DNA of 64,000 bases from Bradysia coprophila (taxonomy: Eukaryota > Arthropoda > Insecta > Diptera > Sciaridae): contig NW_023503493.1 of the NCBI RefSeq assembly GCF_014529535.1, forward strand, positions 15,284,001 to 15,348,000, read 5' to 3'. The notes under the pieces were generated by a model. That model ran no database searches and was not told where the DNA came from. It saw nothing but the letters and a program-made list of their open reading frames with translations. Within the stretch, counting starts at the first letter, position 1, and each line of letters begins with the position of its first letter. This document shows positions 46,500 to 59,100 of the stretch, in pieces. The translations under genes were made by a program, and so were the position numbers.

Positions 46500-46806
46500 G
46501 TAAACTTGGGTCCTACATAATCGTGCGTCAGCTAAATTTTGGCGCATCTGTTAGGAAAAAATAGGGTAATTGAGAATAGCAGATTATCGCCTATGTGATG
46601 AACATTTTTTAATTGAAAAAATTAATCTTGTTTTATGAAGAAAATTTGTAGGCTTTATGGGGCATAAGATCAACGTACCATGTATGCGCGCAGTGTTTTG
46701 GTGTGTGGTTAAGATTCATCTATTTTTGTCAAAGAAACATGGATCATGTCATTTCGTCAGCCTCCGAATATTTTCTATATGTTAATGCTAGGAGCAGTGT
46801 TAGGGC

Positions 46807-48418
46807 CTTAAGAGTGATATCGCCAAATCTTCAGGTGATTTTTTTAACTTTGGAAACAAGCGGTCTCCGATTTTAATGAGTGATAGCTCGTTGGATTCGT
46901 CTTTCAATTCTAGGAAACACGTGTCTTTCACTTTTTCTTTAAAAAAATTGTTTTCTTTGAAAAGCGCTCAAAAGTGAAGACATGTCAGAGGGTACCGAAA
47001 AAAGTTTTTCGACAATAACTCAAGAAAAAATTATCTTAAATTGTTGTAATGTTGTACGATTGTCGGCCTTGAAAAGACCTACAGGTGGAGTATACGCACC
47101 GCTTGGTGCTAGTTGATCCACTAGAGTTATGACTAGAAATATAGTGAATGTTCGGAGAGTCCGCCTTCTCTGCAGCTTCGATGTACCACGGAACTGAGTA
47201 TGGGGTGTTGTAGCTGGCCTCACCCACTATCGTTGCACATATAAATGAACCCAGTACTTTTGGGCTACAAGCCTACAGAAGTCTTGAAAAAAAAGTTGGT
47301 GCCAAAATGTAGATTTTTTCCTTCTGTCTGAGGGCCCAACTGCCAGAACAGCGTCTGGAACGGTTCTACGTGAGTAATTTTGTATCGTCTACTATTCCCT
47401 TACCGTATACGCTTCACTTTGACTCGAATATAGGTCGTTACAACATATCCAGTGTTAGTAATTCTTGTGAAATATTATTAAATTTTTCTCGGAGGATTTT
47501 AGTCAAATAAAGTGTTAGCGTATAGCAAATGACCTCAGGAGTCCGGAACAGTAATTAGTTTTTCAATTGGACCAATATTTGCTACGCGACAGGAGTTTGG
47601 AAAAACGATACGATCAAGTGGGAGCAAACGGTTTTCCAAACTCCTGTCACGTAGCAAATATTGGTCCAATTGAAAAACTAATGACTGTTCCGTAGTCCTG
47701 AGGTCATTTGCTATATGCTAACACTTTATTTGACTAAAATCCTCGGAGAAAACGTTAATGATTTTTCTCTTGATGTTACTAATAGTGGATCTGATATATT
47801 CGCGACATAGCGAAGCGTTTTTCTATTGATAAGGTGAAAGAATAGTAGACAATAAAAAATGATTGAAGAAGTACCGTTCCAGATGCTCTTCTGGCAGTTG
47901 GGCCCTCAGAAAGAAGGAAGCAATCTACATTTTGGCACCAACTTTTTTTTTCAAGACATTGTAGGCTTGCAGCCCAAAAGTACTGGGTTCATTTATATGT
48001 GCAACGATAGTGGGTGAGGCCAGCTACAACACCCCATACTCAGTTCCGTGGTACATCGAAGCTGCAGAGAAGGCGGACTCTCCGAACATTCACTATATTT
48101 CTAGTCATAACTCTAGTGGATCAACTAGCACCAAGCGGTGCGTATACTCTACCTGTAGGTCTTTTCAAGGCCGACAATCGTACAACATTACAACCATTTA
48201 AAATAATTTTTTCTTGAGTTATTGCCGAAAGACTGTTTTCGGTACCATCTGGCATGTCTTCACTTTTGAGCGCTTTTCACAGAAAACAAATTTTTTTAAG
48301 AAAAAGTGAGACACGTGTTTCCTAGAATTGAAAGACGAATCCAACGAGCTATCACTCATTAAAATCGGAGACCGCTTGTTTCCCAATCACCTGAAGATTT
48401 GGCGATATCACTCTTAAG
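46807..48418. mobile_element. 1.6 kb long inverted repeat (fold-back element)
   Basis: The arms of about 750-790 bp start CTTAAGAGTGATATCGCC and end with the complement GGCGATATCACTCTTAAG. The loop is only about 27 bp (between TTTGGAAAA near 47602 and TTTTCCAAA near 47630). Arms are nearly identical except for a diverged middle (about 47385-47500 against 47750-47860). Mirror frames of 63 codons occur in both arms (47227-47036 minus and 48010-48201 plus), which follows from the symmetry. No transposase and no clear target duplication (flanks GTTAGGG and TTACAGTG) were seen. Confidence 0.85.
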
Positions 48419-48834
48419 TTACAGTGATTCTTCGATTTTGTGATTTTGCACCTTCGATCATTTTGTGCGCCTAACTAGTGTAATCCTATGCATCTATCTG
48501 GGTCAATATTCAGCATAATACCCTATATCAATTATTTACTACTTGAAAAATAAATAGAAGGAAAATCAATATTTTTCCGCGTTTTATTTTATAAATTTTT
48601 AAACTACACGAAATTCATTTAGTTGAAAATGTGAACAAATACTACGTGTATATTTGCTACTACGTATGTTGTTGATAAAAATATATTACTGACATACTTG
48701 CGCCTAAACAAACTTCACTTTGGGAAAAGGACAATAAAAGCAACTATTAATGTAAACAGATTAGCGTCGCTGTTTTGCGTTAGTATCAATCATTTTTTAT
48801 CTTCAGTCCAATTCAAGAGTTGAAGAAGGTCAAA

Positions 48835-49110
48835 AAACGTTGACTAACCTCGGATACAGTTCGGGTTGACCTTCTTTAATTCAGATTGACCCTAATCGGA
48901 TATCAACCCGAACCTGACCTGAACCTGAAATTTTCAGAATAGTTCAGGTCGGGTTCGGGTAACCCGAAATTTTTCCACTAGAAATTCCAAAATTTCACGA
49001 AAGAACCCGAAAAAGACCTGTTCCATTCTGATAATTTCAGGTTCGGGTCAAACCTGAAATTGAAATTTCAGGCTCGCGTCAAATCCGGATCCCCAGACCA
49101 GATCCGGATG
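48835..49110. repeat. Degenerate repeat of CGGGTTCAGGT-type words
   Basis: Words such as GGGTTCGGGT, AACCTGAA and ACCCGAA recur in both orientations (48850-49090). The same word-rich style appears in the hAT-like element at 7274-7733. No gene. Confidence 0.5.
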
Positions 49111-49328
49111 ACCAAAACGTGTTCAGAAGCGCGTGACTCTTCCGCCCTTTTCGATGCTCCAAATAGGCTAATGGTTTTTAACAGTGTTTGACAGTTCTGT
49201 GACACACTGTCAAGTTTCAGTACCCTACAAACAGATAAATGGATGTCGATATGAGGATGATTTAAAAAAAAATTAGTTTAGATTTTGCATGATTGCTCAA
49301 TTATAATTCAATTTATGATTGTACTTCA

Positions 49329-49491
49329 AAGCACCTAGCAGGGTAATAGATGTTTTACACGTCAAATAGAGTAGTATTTTGATACCAATAATATCATTAT
49401 CAGCCACCATTGAAGCTACTAATAGTATTATTGGTATCAAAATACTACTCTATTTGACGTGTAAAAAGCTCTATTACCCTGTTAGGTGCTT
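49329..49491. mobile_element. Near-perfect palindromic MITE (163 bp)
   Basis: AAGCACCTAGCAGGGTAATA, then ACGTCAAATAGAGTAGTA and TTTTGATACCAATAATA on the left match their complements on the right. The loop is about 35 bp. Confidence 0.75.
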
Positions 49492-50128
49492 GGTCGTAGT
49501 TTAATTATGTAAGACTGTTACCAACAAAATCTATTATTAGTTTCTGCACAAATCGCTGTCGAGATTAGGATGAAGTTATGAAGGAACTTGTATGTTCTAC
49601 TTACGCTGTTATTACATTTTTAGCAATTTCAGCAATTTTACTGCAAAAACCAGAGATCTATTCAAAGTATGGTTGATAGTTTATCGAGACATTGTTATAG
49701 CCTATCATGCCTATCATGTCGGTTTGTATTGAAAAATTTACAAGTTATTGCAGTCCAAAATATTGCAGCAGGACAGTACGCCGACCATTAAATCGTACAT
49801 CGAAATTTGTGTCTTTATGGGCATTTCTTTTCATCCTCGTGTCCTCTTGTCCAGTTTATGTAGGTTTCGATCAAAATCAATTTGGAAAAATTTTTTATAT
49901 TTGAAAGCGACATAATTCAGATCAAAACTGTGTAAAGAACTCGCACTCGTTATTGGATCCATGTCCAATTACCGTATGATGTGCGTCTCATCTTGCTGCA
50001 TCGCTTAGATGGTGTTCAAGGTAATCTGATTGAATTTAGAGACAGCGCTCAAAATCAAGAATAACGAAGTGGCGGTGGTATCGTGAAGTGATTATCATGA
50101 AATTAAATCATTAACAGCTGAACAGTTC
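49492..50128. other. Spacer with a short conserved segment
   Basis: The plus strand at about 49855-49890 holds TATGTAGGTTTCGATCAAAA followed by T(C)AATTTG, which recurs on the opposite strand at about 26675-26705. Both read YVGFDQNxF. No gene is recognised. Confidence 0.4.
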
Positions 50129-50161
50129 TGATCCTACACTGATCCTACACTGATCCTACAC
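50129..50161. repeat. Three tandem 11-bp units
   Basis: TGATCCTACAC occurs three times without interruption. Confidence 0.9.
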
Positions 50162-50472
50162 TAGGTGACGAAAGCATCTATTTTAGGCACTAATGTGTAG
50201 ATTGTCACTAATAAGCCGTAGGCCGAGTGCGACAACACACATCGTGTGCTTAAGAAATCATTTATCAAAGAGTTTTACGAAAGTTTTACTATCATCTGGT
50301 CGTTGCTTTTAAGACTTTTCTTGATTTGAAACACAATTCCGAATATAAAAAGATTTTTTAATAGAAAATTTTTAAACTTTTAAATTTTTAACAAATTAAT
50401 GTTCACAAAGGAATTGCTTTCAAAGCTAAATTTGGATTAACTCATTGCCAGTAATGGAATAAATTTTAAGTT

Positions 50473-53400
50473 TTACTTTGCTGCGCAAATACGTTCGCCC
50501 AATAACGATTCCAATTTGATAGAATCGGCCGCGAATTTACGAATGCCATCAGATAGCTTTTCCGTTGCCATACGATCTTCATTCAACATCCAACGGAACT
50601 TCGGTTCATCAATTGTGATCTTCTCCTGTGTACTCTTTTTCGCCTCGTTCGCGTCCAACTTTTGGACAATCGGATCGGTGCTGCTTCCCAGTTCACCCAG
50701 TAGCTTAGGACTGATTGTCAACAGATCACATCCAGCTAATTCCTTGATTTCACCTGAAATGAAATCAAAATTTTTAGTCTCGACCACAAAAGCTCGAACA
50801 TTTCATTATCTAACCGGTGTTACGGAACGATGCCCCCATGACGACGGTTTTATATCCAAACTTCTTGTAATAATTGTAGATTTGTGTAACCGAAATTACA
50901 CCCGGATCAGCCTCAGGAGCAAATGTTTTGTCACTGGTGTTTTCCACATACCAATCCAGAATGCGTCCAACGAATGGTGAGATCAATGTTGCACCTGCTT
51001 CGGCGCACGACACGGCTTGACAGAACGAAAACAGCAACGTCAAATTGCAATGGATTCCATGTTCTTTTTCCAGTATTTTCGCTGCCTGAATGCCTTCCCA
51101 GGTGGAGGCCAATTTGATCAAAATTCGACTTTTATCAATGCCCAACTCCTTGTAGAGATTTATGTACTTCAATGCCTTCTCAACACTGGCATTGGTATCG
51201 AAAGACAAACGGGCATCGACTTCGGTTGAGACTCGTCCAGGAACGATTTTCAAAATTTCGCAGCCGAACAAAACGCAAAGCAAGTCCATTGCTTCTGTGA
51301 TCTTTTCTTCCATCGTTCTGATTGATAAAAATAATTTTTCAATTCAATCTCGTAGAACATATTTAGGGATAAAAAATGGGATAACTTACGTTCCGGATTC
51401 GATGCCATGCTTGACAGCTTTATCGATGATATGCTGGTATTGCTTCATACTAGCTGCTGATAAAATCAACGATGGATTGGTTGTGGCGTCTGTCGGCTTG
51501 TAAGCCTTCATGGCTGAAAATTGAAATTTGCTGTTTAAATTCAAATACGATAGAAAGGAAATTTAACGGAGATTCAGTAAAACATTGAACCTAAGGTTTG
51601 ATTTCGTCAAAAAAAAAACACGAAAACGTTATCTTACGTAACTGTGTGGTCGCGAATTCTGCCTAAGAAATTTTATCGAATAAATTACTAAATTACTAAA
51701 TTACTTAAAGGAAGCAGCAAATAGAAATTTATGGAAAGAACAACTTTGGACAATTTTTCAATATCAACTTCTTATCTAGGTCACACTTTGTACATAAATT
51801 AGTAGGTAATGGCATTGGATGAAACAATTAAGTTCAGATCAATGAAACTGCAATTACCTCTGCATATCGATAAAACGTAAATTTAAATCTTAAATACAAA
51901 AGAGTCGAATAAGACCCGAGGCAGAATTAAACGGTTTTGATTTACTTATTTTAACTGACATTGTAGAATATGTCCCCAAACTTCTATCTTTTTTTAGATT
52001 TATATTAAAGGTGTTACCTACACCCAGTTTTCTAAGTTTGTTCCGGCTCCTTTGAGATCGGGTTTAAAAATCAAAAAGGGGCAAGTTAGACCTAAAATTT
52101 GAATGACTTTAAAATCTTTCTTCGACGGCTTTAGACTTTAAAAATATTGTGGCTCACACAACCCTATAATTTATACGTTCCATAACATCTAGGAACTCAG
52201 TGCTGTACTGAAAAGAAACGGAAGTGTGAGCATCTACAAGAAGTCTTATCCCAACATAATTTTTTGCGGAAGACAGCCAGTCTGTAGATGTAACTCACAG
52301 TGATCAAATGTTTTTCAAAAAGAAATTACAAGACGTGACAACACAATTTCCTTTTCTGGTTAACTTTTGGTGGAATCGTTTTGTAACACTTCTTGAGGAG
52401 AAAGAGACAATTTGTCTCCAATCAATGAATCCCTAGTGAAATATTAGTTATTGTCTTTTGAGAGGTGGGTATACAGTTTAAGACTTTCGTTTCTACCCGG
52501 GAAAGAACAAAATTCAGAGCTTGTTTAGTCATTTGTGTACCTGTTTTGGACGATTGATTTAAGGCAATTTCGCGGATTGTAGGCCGAACGAAGTGAGGTC
52601 TACAAGCGAAAGTGCCTTAAATCAACCGTCCCAAACAGGTGCACATGTGAGTTTTCATGCAGAGGGCCGGAAACCCGAGAAAATTCGAAAAATTGCCCTC
52701 ATTTTCGGCCCCGAAGCATGAAAAATTCTTGTTAATAATTTCATCGAAAGTAGATTGGTTCGCCTTAGTTAGCAAAAAGAAACCAAAATTGCTTTTGTTC
52801 CTTGCATTGCTTTACCAGCTACGATATGCAGTTTTCATCTCAGACACATAGACTAATCTTCACGTCTTACACGAATGCTCTTCGCGGTGATGTTCACGTG
52901 TTGAAAACCACTTGAGAATTTTTCTATTTTTCATTCAAATATGACGTATTGCTAAGCCATTATGTTGTCAAGATTTGTGTGTATATCTACTGGTATGACC
53001 ATATCAGAATTGCGAACGTATATCAAAAAATTTTGGAAGATATATAATAACATACACACATTTAGCCATGATCGGTCACGGTCAGTCGATATAAACAAAA
53101 AAAATCAATCATTTGATTGGTTATGTTGATTCCAGAGTAATTCACTCTTCTATCCAAAAAAAAACAATCAAATGAATTATTCTTCTAATAAAGAGCCGAT
53201 GATGGAAATTTGCGGCAGAATTTATGAGCGATTTAAATTAGCGAATATCAAATTTTCCATTGAATCACGTGTATAACAATAAACAATTGAGTCTATGCAG
53301 CGATTCGAAACTGAACAGCAAAATTGTAATTAGAAAAAAAAAGTGAAAGGGAGCAGCATTGAATTACAAATTCAAATGCAACATTTTTGTTACGCGTGTT

Positions 53401-53758
53401 CTACATTTTCGAGTTTTTCAATGGAACTTTATCAACTAAAAAAAGCAACAACAACTCAACTCGATAGTAGACAACAAATTTTTTCTGTTGTGCCCCTTTG
53501 GCACGAAGGGTCACCTTCATAACATTTTATATCTGGAGTTGAAAATTATAACTCAACGTGCACGTACTTAATTATAGGAATATTTCAAACGACTTTTTTT
53601 CGATAAATCACTTCCGACGAAACAAAAAATTGAATTAAAGACGAAAAACACAAAAATTTAAATAAGTTTTTATGGAAAATTCATTAAAAACCTTCAAAGT
53701 CGCCGGTATCAGCCACAATTGTTGTAAGTTGTTTTAGTTGATCCAACGTTGACGACAT
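50473..53758 (-). CDS. Taldo: Transaldolase
   Basis: Four exons: 53758-53692, 51513-51390, 51317-50815 and 50753-50473, joining into 324 residues. [20 protein letters not shown], then [45 protein letters not shown] (Lys of the Schiff base), [48 protein letters not shown] and [16 protein letters not shown] match the whole enzyme. It transfers dihydroxyacetone units between sugar phosphates in the cytosolic nonoxidative pentose phosphate pathway. Exon 1 lies 2.2 kb upstream and was found by its VADTGDF motif and matching phase (G|CC). The long first intron carries an inverted-repeat element. All catalytic residues appear intact. Confidence 0.96.
52535..52644. mobile_element. Short inverted-repeat element in Taldo intron 1
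   Basis: GTGTACCTGTTTTGGACG with ATTGATTTAAGGCA pairs with TGCCTTAAATCAACCGTCC and CAAACAGGTGCAC. The core (GTAGGCCGAACGAAGTGAGG) is unusually GC-rich. Confidence 0.65.
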
Positions 53759-54054
53759 TTTAGTTTTCTTTGACTGAGGTTCACCACTCATTATCAGACT
53801 AAAGACAATTGAAATTAAAATGTAAATTCAGCTCGTAAGTTCTAGGTTATCCCGACCGAAAGCCCACTTTTGATTTTTCAATATAATCAGCTCACGTAAT
53901 ATGACTTGATTAAACTGAATGCAAGTATATGGAAACAGAGAGTGAAGAGTGCGACACTATATCGCTAAATTGACTGGAGGAAGACATGTCAGCTGGAGAA
54001 AAAATTGTCGGCAGCGGATTAGTCGTCTGAGAGGAGCGTAAACCCCATCTTAAG

Positions 54055-54295
54055 CAATGAAAGTAGATAAGTAGGTATGGCCAGTCCATACAATGAAAGT
54101 AGATAAGTAGGTATGGCCAGTCCATACAAGTAGGAGCACATACGGATTTGCATGGCGCCACCTCAAACGAACTCATTTCTAGTGGAAATTTGCACTAGAA
54201 ATGAGTTCGTTTGAGGTGGCACCATTCAAATCCGTATGTGCTCCGGCTAGAACAAATTTGAACGTTTGGCCATACCTATCTATTTACTTTCATTG
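54055..54295. mobile_element. hAT-type palindromic MITE with perfect 8-bp duplication
   Basis: The ends are CAATGAAAGTAGATAAG and the near-complement ending TACTTTCATTG. ATCTTAAG flanks both sides (54047-54054 and 54296-54303). Near the left end a 36-bp block (AATGAAAGTAGATAAGTAGG and on) is duplicated in tandem. The centre is a near-perfect palindrome around ACTAGAAATGAGTTCG. Confidence 0.85.
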
Positions 54296-54522
54296 ATCTT
54301 AAGCCGCTGACGCAATAATAATAGATTAAGATTGGTTCATTCGTTTCGAAATTTAGTGTCTATTGCACAGAATGCAGTGTCAAATATATATATATATCCA
54401 AGGTGTTCAATTAGTGTTAAGTGAAGTTGTTTTTGAATAATATACAGTCGACATAGATACGGTGGGGTAGCTAGTGGTACGATAAGTTAAATCAAAAATT
54501 AAATTAATACAAAGAACAAAAA

Positions 54523-54760
54523 TCAGAACCGGCGGAATCCACTTGTCAACGGATTGTTGTGATCGTTGAAGAAATTGTTCTTAAATTGATCGTAGCTCCA
54601 TTTCTCTAGCATCTTCTTGGTCTTGCAGTATACTTCCCGTAGACCTCCCCAAAGTTTACAGCCTTGGTTTGCATTACCTTGCATAAATCCAAATGCTTCA
54701 TGTATATTCTGATTTCCTAGTTCGCTCGGTGGGCAAGGTGGGCGACTGTCATGTCTGAAT
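54523..54760 (-). CDS. Possible last exon of an unknown protein
   Basis: After a possible acceptor (gtgtggtag) an open frame of 78 codons reads FRHDSRPPCPPSELG, then FGFMQGNANQGCKLWGGLRE, VYCKTKKMLEKW and SGFRRF before a stop. Composition is protein-like with three Cys, but I recognise no family and no 5' exon. The frame continues upstream to a Met at 54816, which would be an alternative start. Confidence 0.3.
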
Positions 54761-54816
54761 CTACCACACAAGAGAGTAAAACGTCCCAGCAGAAATACAA
54801 TTTTGCGCCTTGTCAA

Positions 54817-56133
54817 AGAATGTTTTCTTGAGTAATGTAAAAATGAGCTGAAGAGAAAACATGCAGAGAATTTTTTAATCGGCGATTTGACACATGGAAT
54901 GTTTTTAAGTGAAAAAAGTACGTTTTTTGCTGGTAAATTGAATACTTAGGAGTCTATTCAATGAAAATTCGTCACCTGAAAGTAGTTGGAGTAGCTAAGC
55001 AATAAATTTAAGTGTTACTAGTGGTAAGTAAGCCATAGAAATTAACGGAATACATTCGGTCTATGCATCGCGACTGCATCCGTCATGTATATTTTTCTAA
55101 CTACATTGTGGTTTTGATGTATTTTAAAGTGAAAATTTGCTCCATGTGGTTTTAAATACTTCAATATGCTTTACCGCTTCGTTAGACGTTCTTGTTAATT
55201 TCCAAGTACGTTTATTAAGTTGATCGACTCTTTAGCAGGCGTTTCAATTCGCATTTCACATATTCGATGATTTCTTTATCCAAATAATAATATTGGCAAC
55301 TCTACAGTGCCGTGGTAAGTGTCCCCAAATCACTTGAGAAAACAGAATTCTCACAAATTGCATCATTTTTGTGCAATTGTAGAGCGGTCGAAATTTTTAT
55401 TTATTTTCATGTTAGTAAAGGTTGTCCATTCAAGGGGTGGTAAGGCTAAATTAGTAATGTACGAGTACACGCATTGCAATATGGCAAGTTGCCAGACTGA
55501 AATGCTAAACTATTGCTTATAGCAATGTCTCTCTTTGTAATCAATTTTCTTGCAATAAAAATCCATCGTAATGCCACCATCAGACACATCATTCAAATTC
55601 TATTTTCGATATTTTTTCCTTTGTTTGTTTTGACTGTTTGATCTGATGTAGGTCCATCGAGATAACTTTTATTGGAAGTGATAAAAAAACGTTTTGTGTT
55701 TACTCAAAAGGAGAATTGGGCGAGCTTTACTGTAAAATTATTGTCGAACCGCAGTTTCTGATCAACTTTCTGTACGAAAAGTTTCTATCGTTGCAGTTTA
55801 ATTTGATTTATTATTAGGCGAGGTACATTTACCAGTAACTCGGTTCTGGAAACTTTAAAATTTGTTTTGTTACAGAAAGGTTGCTTTAACAAATTCAGTA
55901 CGAAAACGAAGCTTTTTCGTTCTTGTAATGCTAAGAAGACATAAGGGTAAAGTCTCCAGAAAAACAAAGGAATTCCTTATTGAATGACCTGACACTTGCT
56001 CCGCTTAAAACAGATTAATTGTCACGAATACCACATGAAAATTTGACGAAAATAATTTCCAGCCGAAGCAAATTACGAATTTCATTTGTCTGCTATTATT
56101 CCAGCCAACACTATTCCTAAGTAATTTCCAGTA
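54817..56133. other. Spacer upstream of exportin-5
   Basis: No recognisable gene. Short open frames at 55319-55522 and 55785-55967 have no family features. The exportin-5 promoter should lie near the right end, but no clear TATA box is seen. Confidence 0.4.
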
Positions 56134-59100
56134 ATGGAAATCGCTGGTGATGTCATGGTTTTGGGAGCTGAACTTGCTCACGCAGTCGAGGTGATAATGA
56201 ATCCACTAACAACGCATCAGTCTCGTAGAGAGGCTGAAGCAGCTTGCGACAAGTGAGTTAAATGAATTGAAAATTTTTGGAATTTCGTACGGTACAAAAG
56301 GAATACTTTACAGATTCAAAGAACTATCACCACTGTGCGCCCAAGCTGGATTATATTTGGCTAGCGGTCCGTTTAACCCAATTGTGCGTCATTTCGGATT
56401 ACAGTTGATGGAACACACCGTCAAATTTAAATGGAATCAAATATCACAGCAAGAGAAACTGTTCATCAAGGTAACGAAATCGATGATTTTTGACCATCCA
56501 TATTGAATGTCCTAGAAATGTAATTCGAATAGGAAAATACGATGAAACTGCTGTCGATTGGTGTTGGACCCGCAGAAGATATAAGCTTAACGCACATTAA
56601 GAATGCACTGTCACGGATCGTCGTCGAAATGATCAAACGTGAATGGCCGCAACAATGGACGACATTGTTGAATGAACTGTCGGATGCTTGTTTGAAAGGC
56701 GAGGCACAAACGGAATTGGTACTTTTGATATTTCTACGATTAGTCGAGGATGTGGCGCTGTTACATGTAGTTTACAAATGAAAACTCCACCCAAAACATA
56801 ATACTGAAGGTTCCACCTATTCTCTTACAGACCATAGAATCCAATCAGAGGCGTAAAGATATCTACCAGGCGCTGACCGTTAATATGAGCGAAATTTTTG
56901 ATTTTTTCTTGCGGCTAATCGAACAACATGTCAACTCGTTTCGCAATGCCATTGTTACGAACAGCAATCAACAGGCACATAGTCGGGTTGTACAGGTCGT
57001 TTTAGAAACACTGACTGGTTTCGTCGAGTGGGTTTCCATTGTTCATATAATGGCCCGCGATGGAACACTACTGCAAATGCTATGCGTACTGTTGAATGAC
57101 ATTCAATTTCAACACCATGCGGCAGAGTGCTTATCGCAGATAGTGAATCGAAAGGGCCAAACGAAAGACCGGAAGCCGTTGCTATTTTTGTTCAACGATG
57201 ATGCGATTGAATACATCTATCGAGCGGCTAGTGAAACCCATGGAGCGAACGGTGAACAAAATTATTTGTTTTTGAAGAAATTGATCAATGTATGTAGTCC
57301 GAGTTGCTCGTACAACCAGTGGAGTAGGAAATAATTATGATTTTCTTTAGGTTCTTACCGGCTTGGGAACTCAGTTGACCACTTTGTGGGGCAAAGAAGA
57401 ACTTATTCCACCCAATCAGCTGGCAAAATTCTTGAAAACATTATTCCATCTCTCGCAACACCCAAGTTTGACTTTAGCAAATGGCGCTGCCTGCATATGG
57501 TCAAGTCTACTGAAACATGATCAGATATCGAAAGAGCAAGTTTTCCTTGAATACATTCCAAAGATAATCGAAGCATTTGGCCCGAAGGTGATCAAGGTAA
57601 TTTATCTTGCATACATCACGACTCCCATGACTCTGGTTGTTTGAAACATTTTTTTTGTTTTAGATTCCTTATCCGACAACTAGAGCAGTCACAATGATAA
57701 ACCAGGTGGAAACGTACATTAGTTTGGACTATGATAGCGAAGAGGAATTCACAGTCTTTTTCTATCGTTGTCGGACAAATATTTTAGAAATCTTCAGATT
57801 AGCCACACTCATAGCTCCACTAGTTACATTCGGTTATTGCGAACATTGGCTCTCCATTCGTCTACAAAAATCAACGACTGAAATCAGTACGACGTAAGTT
57901 TCAGACCGTTCTGCCTAACATACTCCGTACAATGACCGAATGCCACTTTTTCGCCTAGGTGTCGTGTTCAAGATCCAGTTTACATTGAGTGGGACGCCTT
58001 GGTTACCGTTCTCGATGGAGTTCTCAGTAGAATTTTAATGGTTACCGAACGACCGCCCGTTTCCACTGGACTTCGACTATTGGAAGAATGTTTACGAGTG
58101 GAATCTCACGATCCTCTCATTGTTTCCGTCATTCTGTCATGCATTTCTTCGCTGTTCGTTTTCCTGAGCATGTCATCGTGTCAAATAACCGCCGGTATGA
58201 TCGACTGATAACACTTTAAGCGAAGTGATACTTAAAAATCGATTTCTTTTACGTTCAGGCAATTGTGTAGCTATGACCGGAGTGACATTACTGCCACGCG
58301 TTCTCGAAAAAATATTTGGAGCGCTCGTCACACAAGTCAATAATCCCAGTCAAACCGTTGCCATTAAAAATTTGCGACGTCATTCGGCATCGTTAATGGT
58401 TAAGCTGGGCATCAAGTATCCGCTGCTTTTGCTGCCAGTTTTCGATCAAATCAACTCATCAGTGAAGGCCCTGTTCCGACAACCGGATCAGTTACGAAAA
58501 ATGGAGAAAATCATGTTGGAAGAAGCGCTGCTGATCATTTCGAATCATTTCTGTGACTACGAACGCCAAACCAATTTCGTTGCAGAAATTCTACAGGAAA
58601 GTCAGATCAAGTGGAACAGCTTGGCGAATGTAATCAAAACCGGTAGCGACTTTGTACGTTTCGCCGGTTTGGATAAGGAACCAATCGAGGAGGATCCATT
58701 TTTGAAATCACGGCAGGATTTGAATCATGCGGTGAATTCTGTGCTGGGTGTAATTAGACGTTGCTCTTGGCCAGACGATCCCGATCGAGCGTCTCGTGGT
58801 GGATTCGTTGTTGGGCTCACCGAATCGGGAAATCCAATCTGTCGAAATCCTGCTACAGCTCACGTTGTACCGCTGTTACCTCACATTTTATCACTGTTGC
58901 GCGTACTAAACGAATGTTTTAGTCCGGACGCACTGGCAATACTCTCGAACGGCTATAAAAATGTTTACGATATGGTGGAGCATGAAAAGAAAGCCTTGAT
59001 GGGTGTTACATTGATGGTGGTCGATCCAATGGATCCGGAACTGAAAAAAGCTAGTACGCCGTTCGAAAAGATGCAAAATCATTTAACAATTTTGTACGAG

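Noticed and set aside
47036-48201. Identical 63-67 residue frames in both arms of the long inverted repeat
   Set aside because: Their presence twice is a consequence of the palindrome. Two overlapping frames are open in each arm and neither resembles a known protein.
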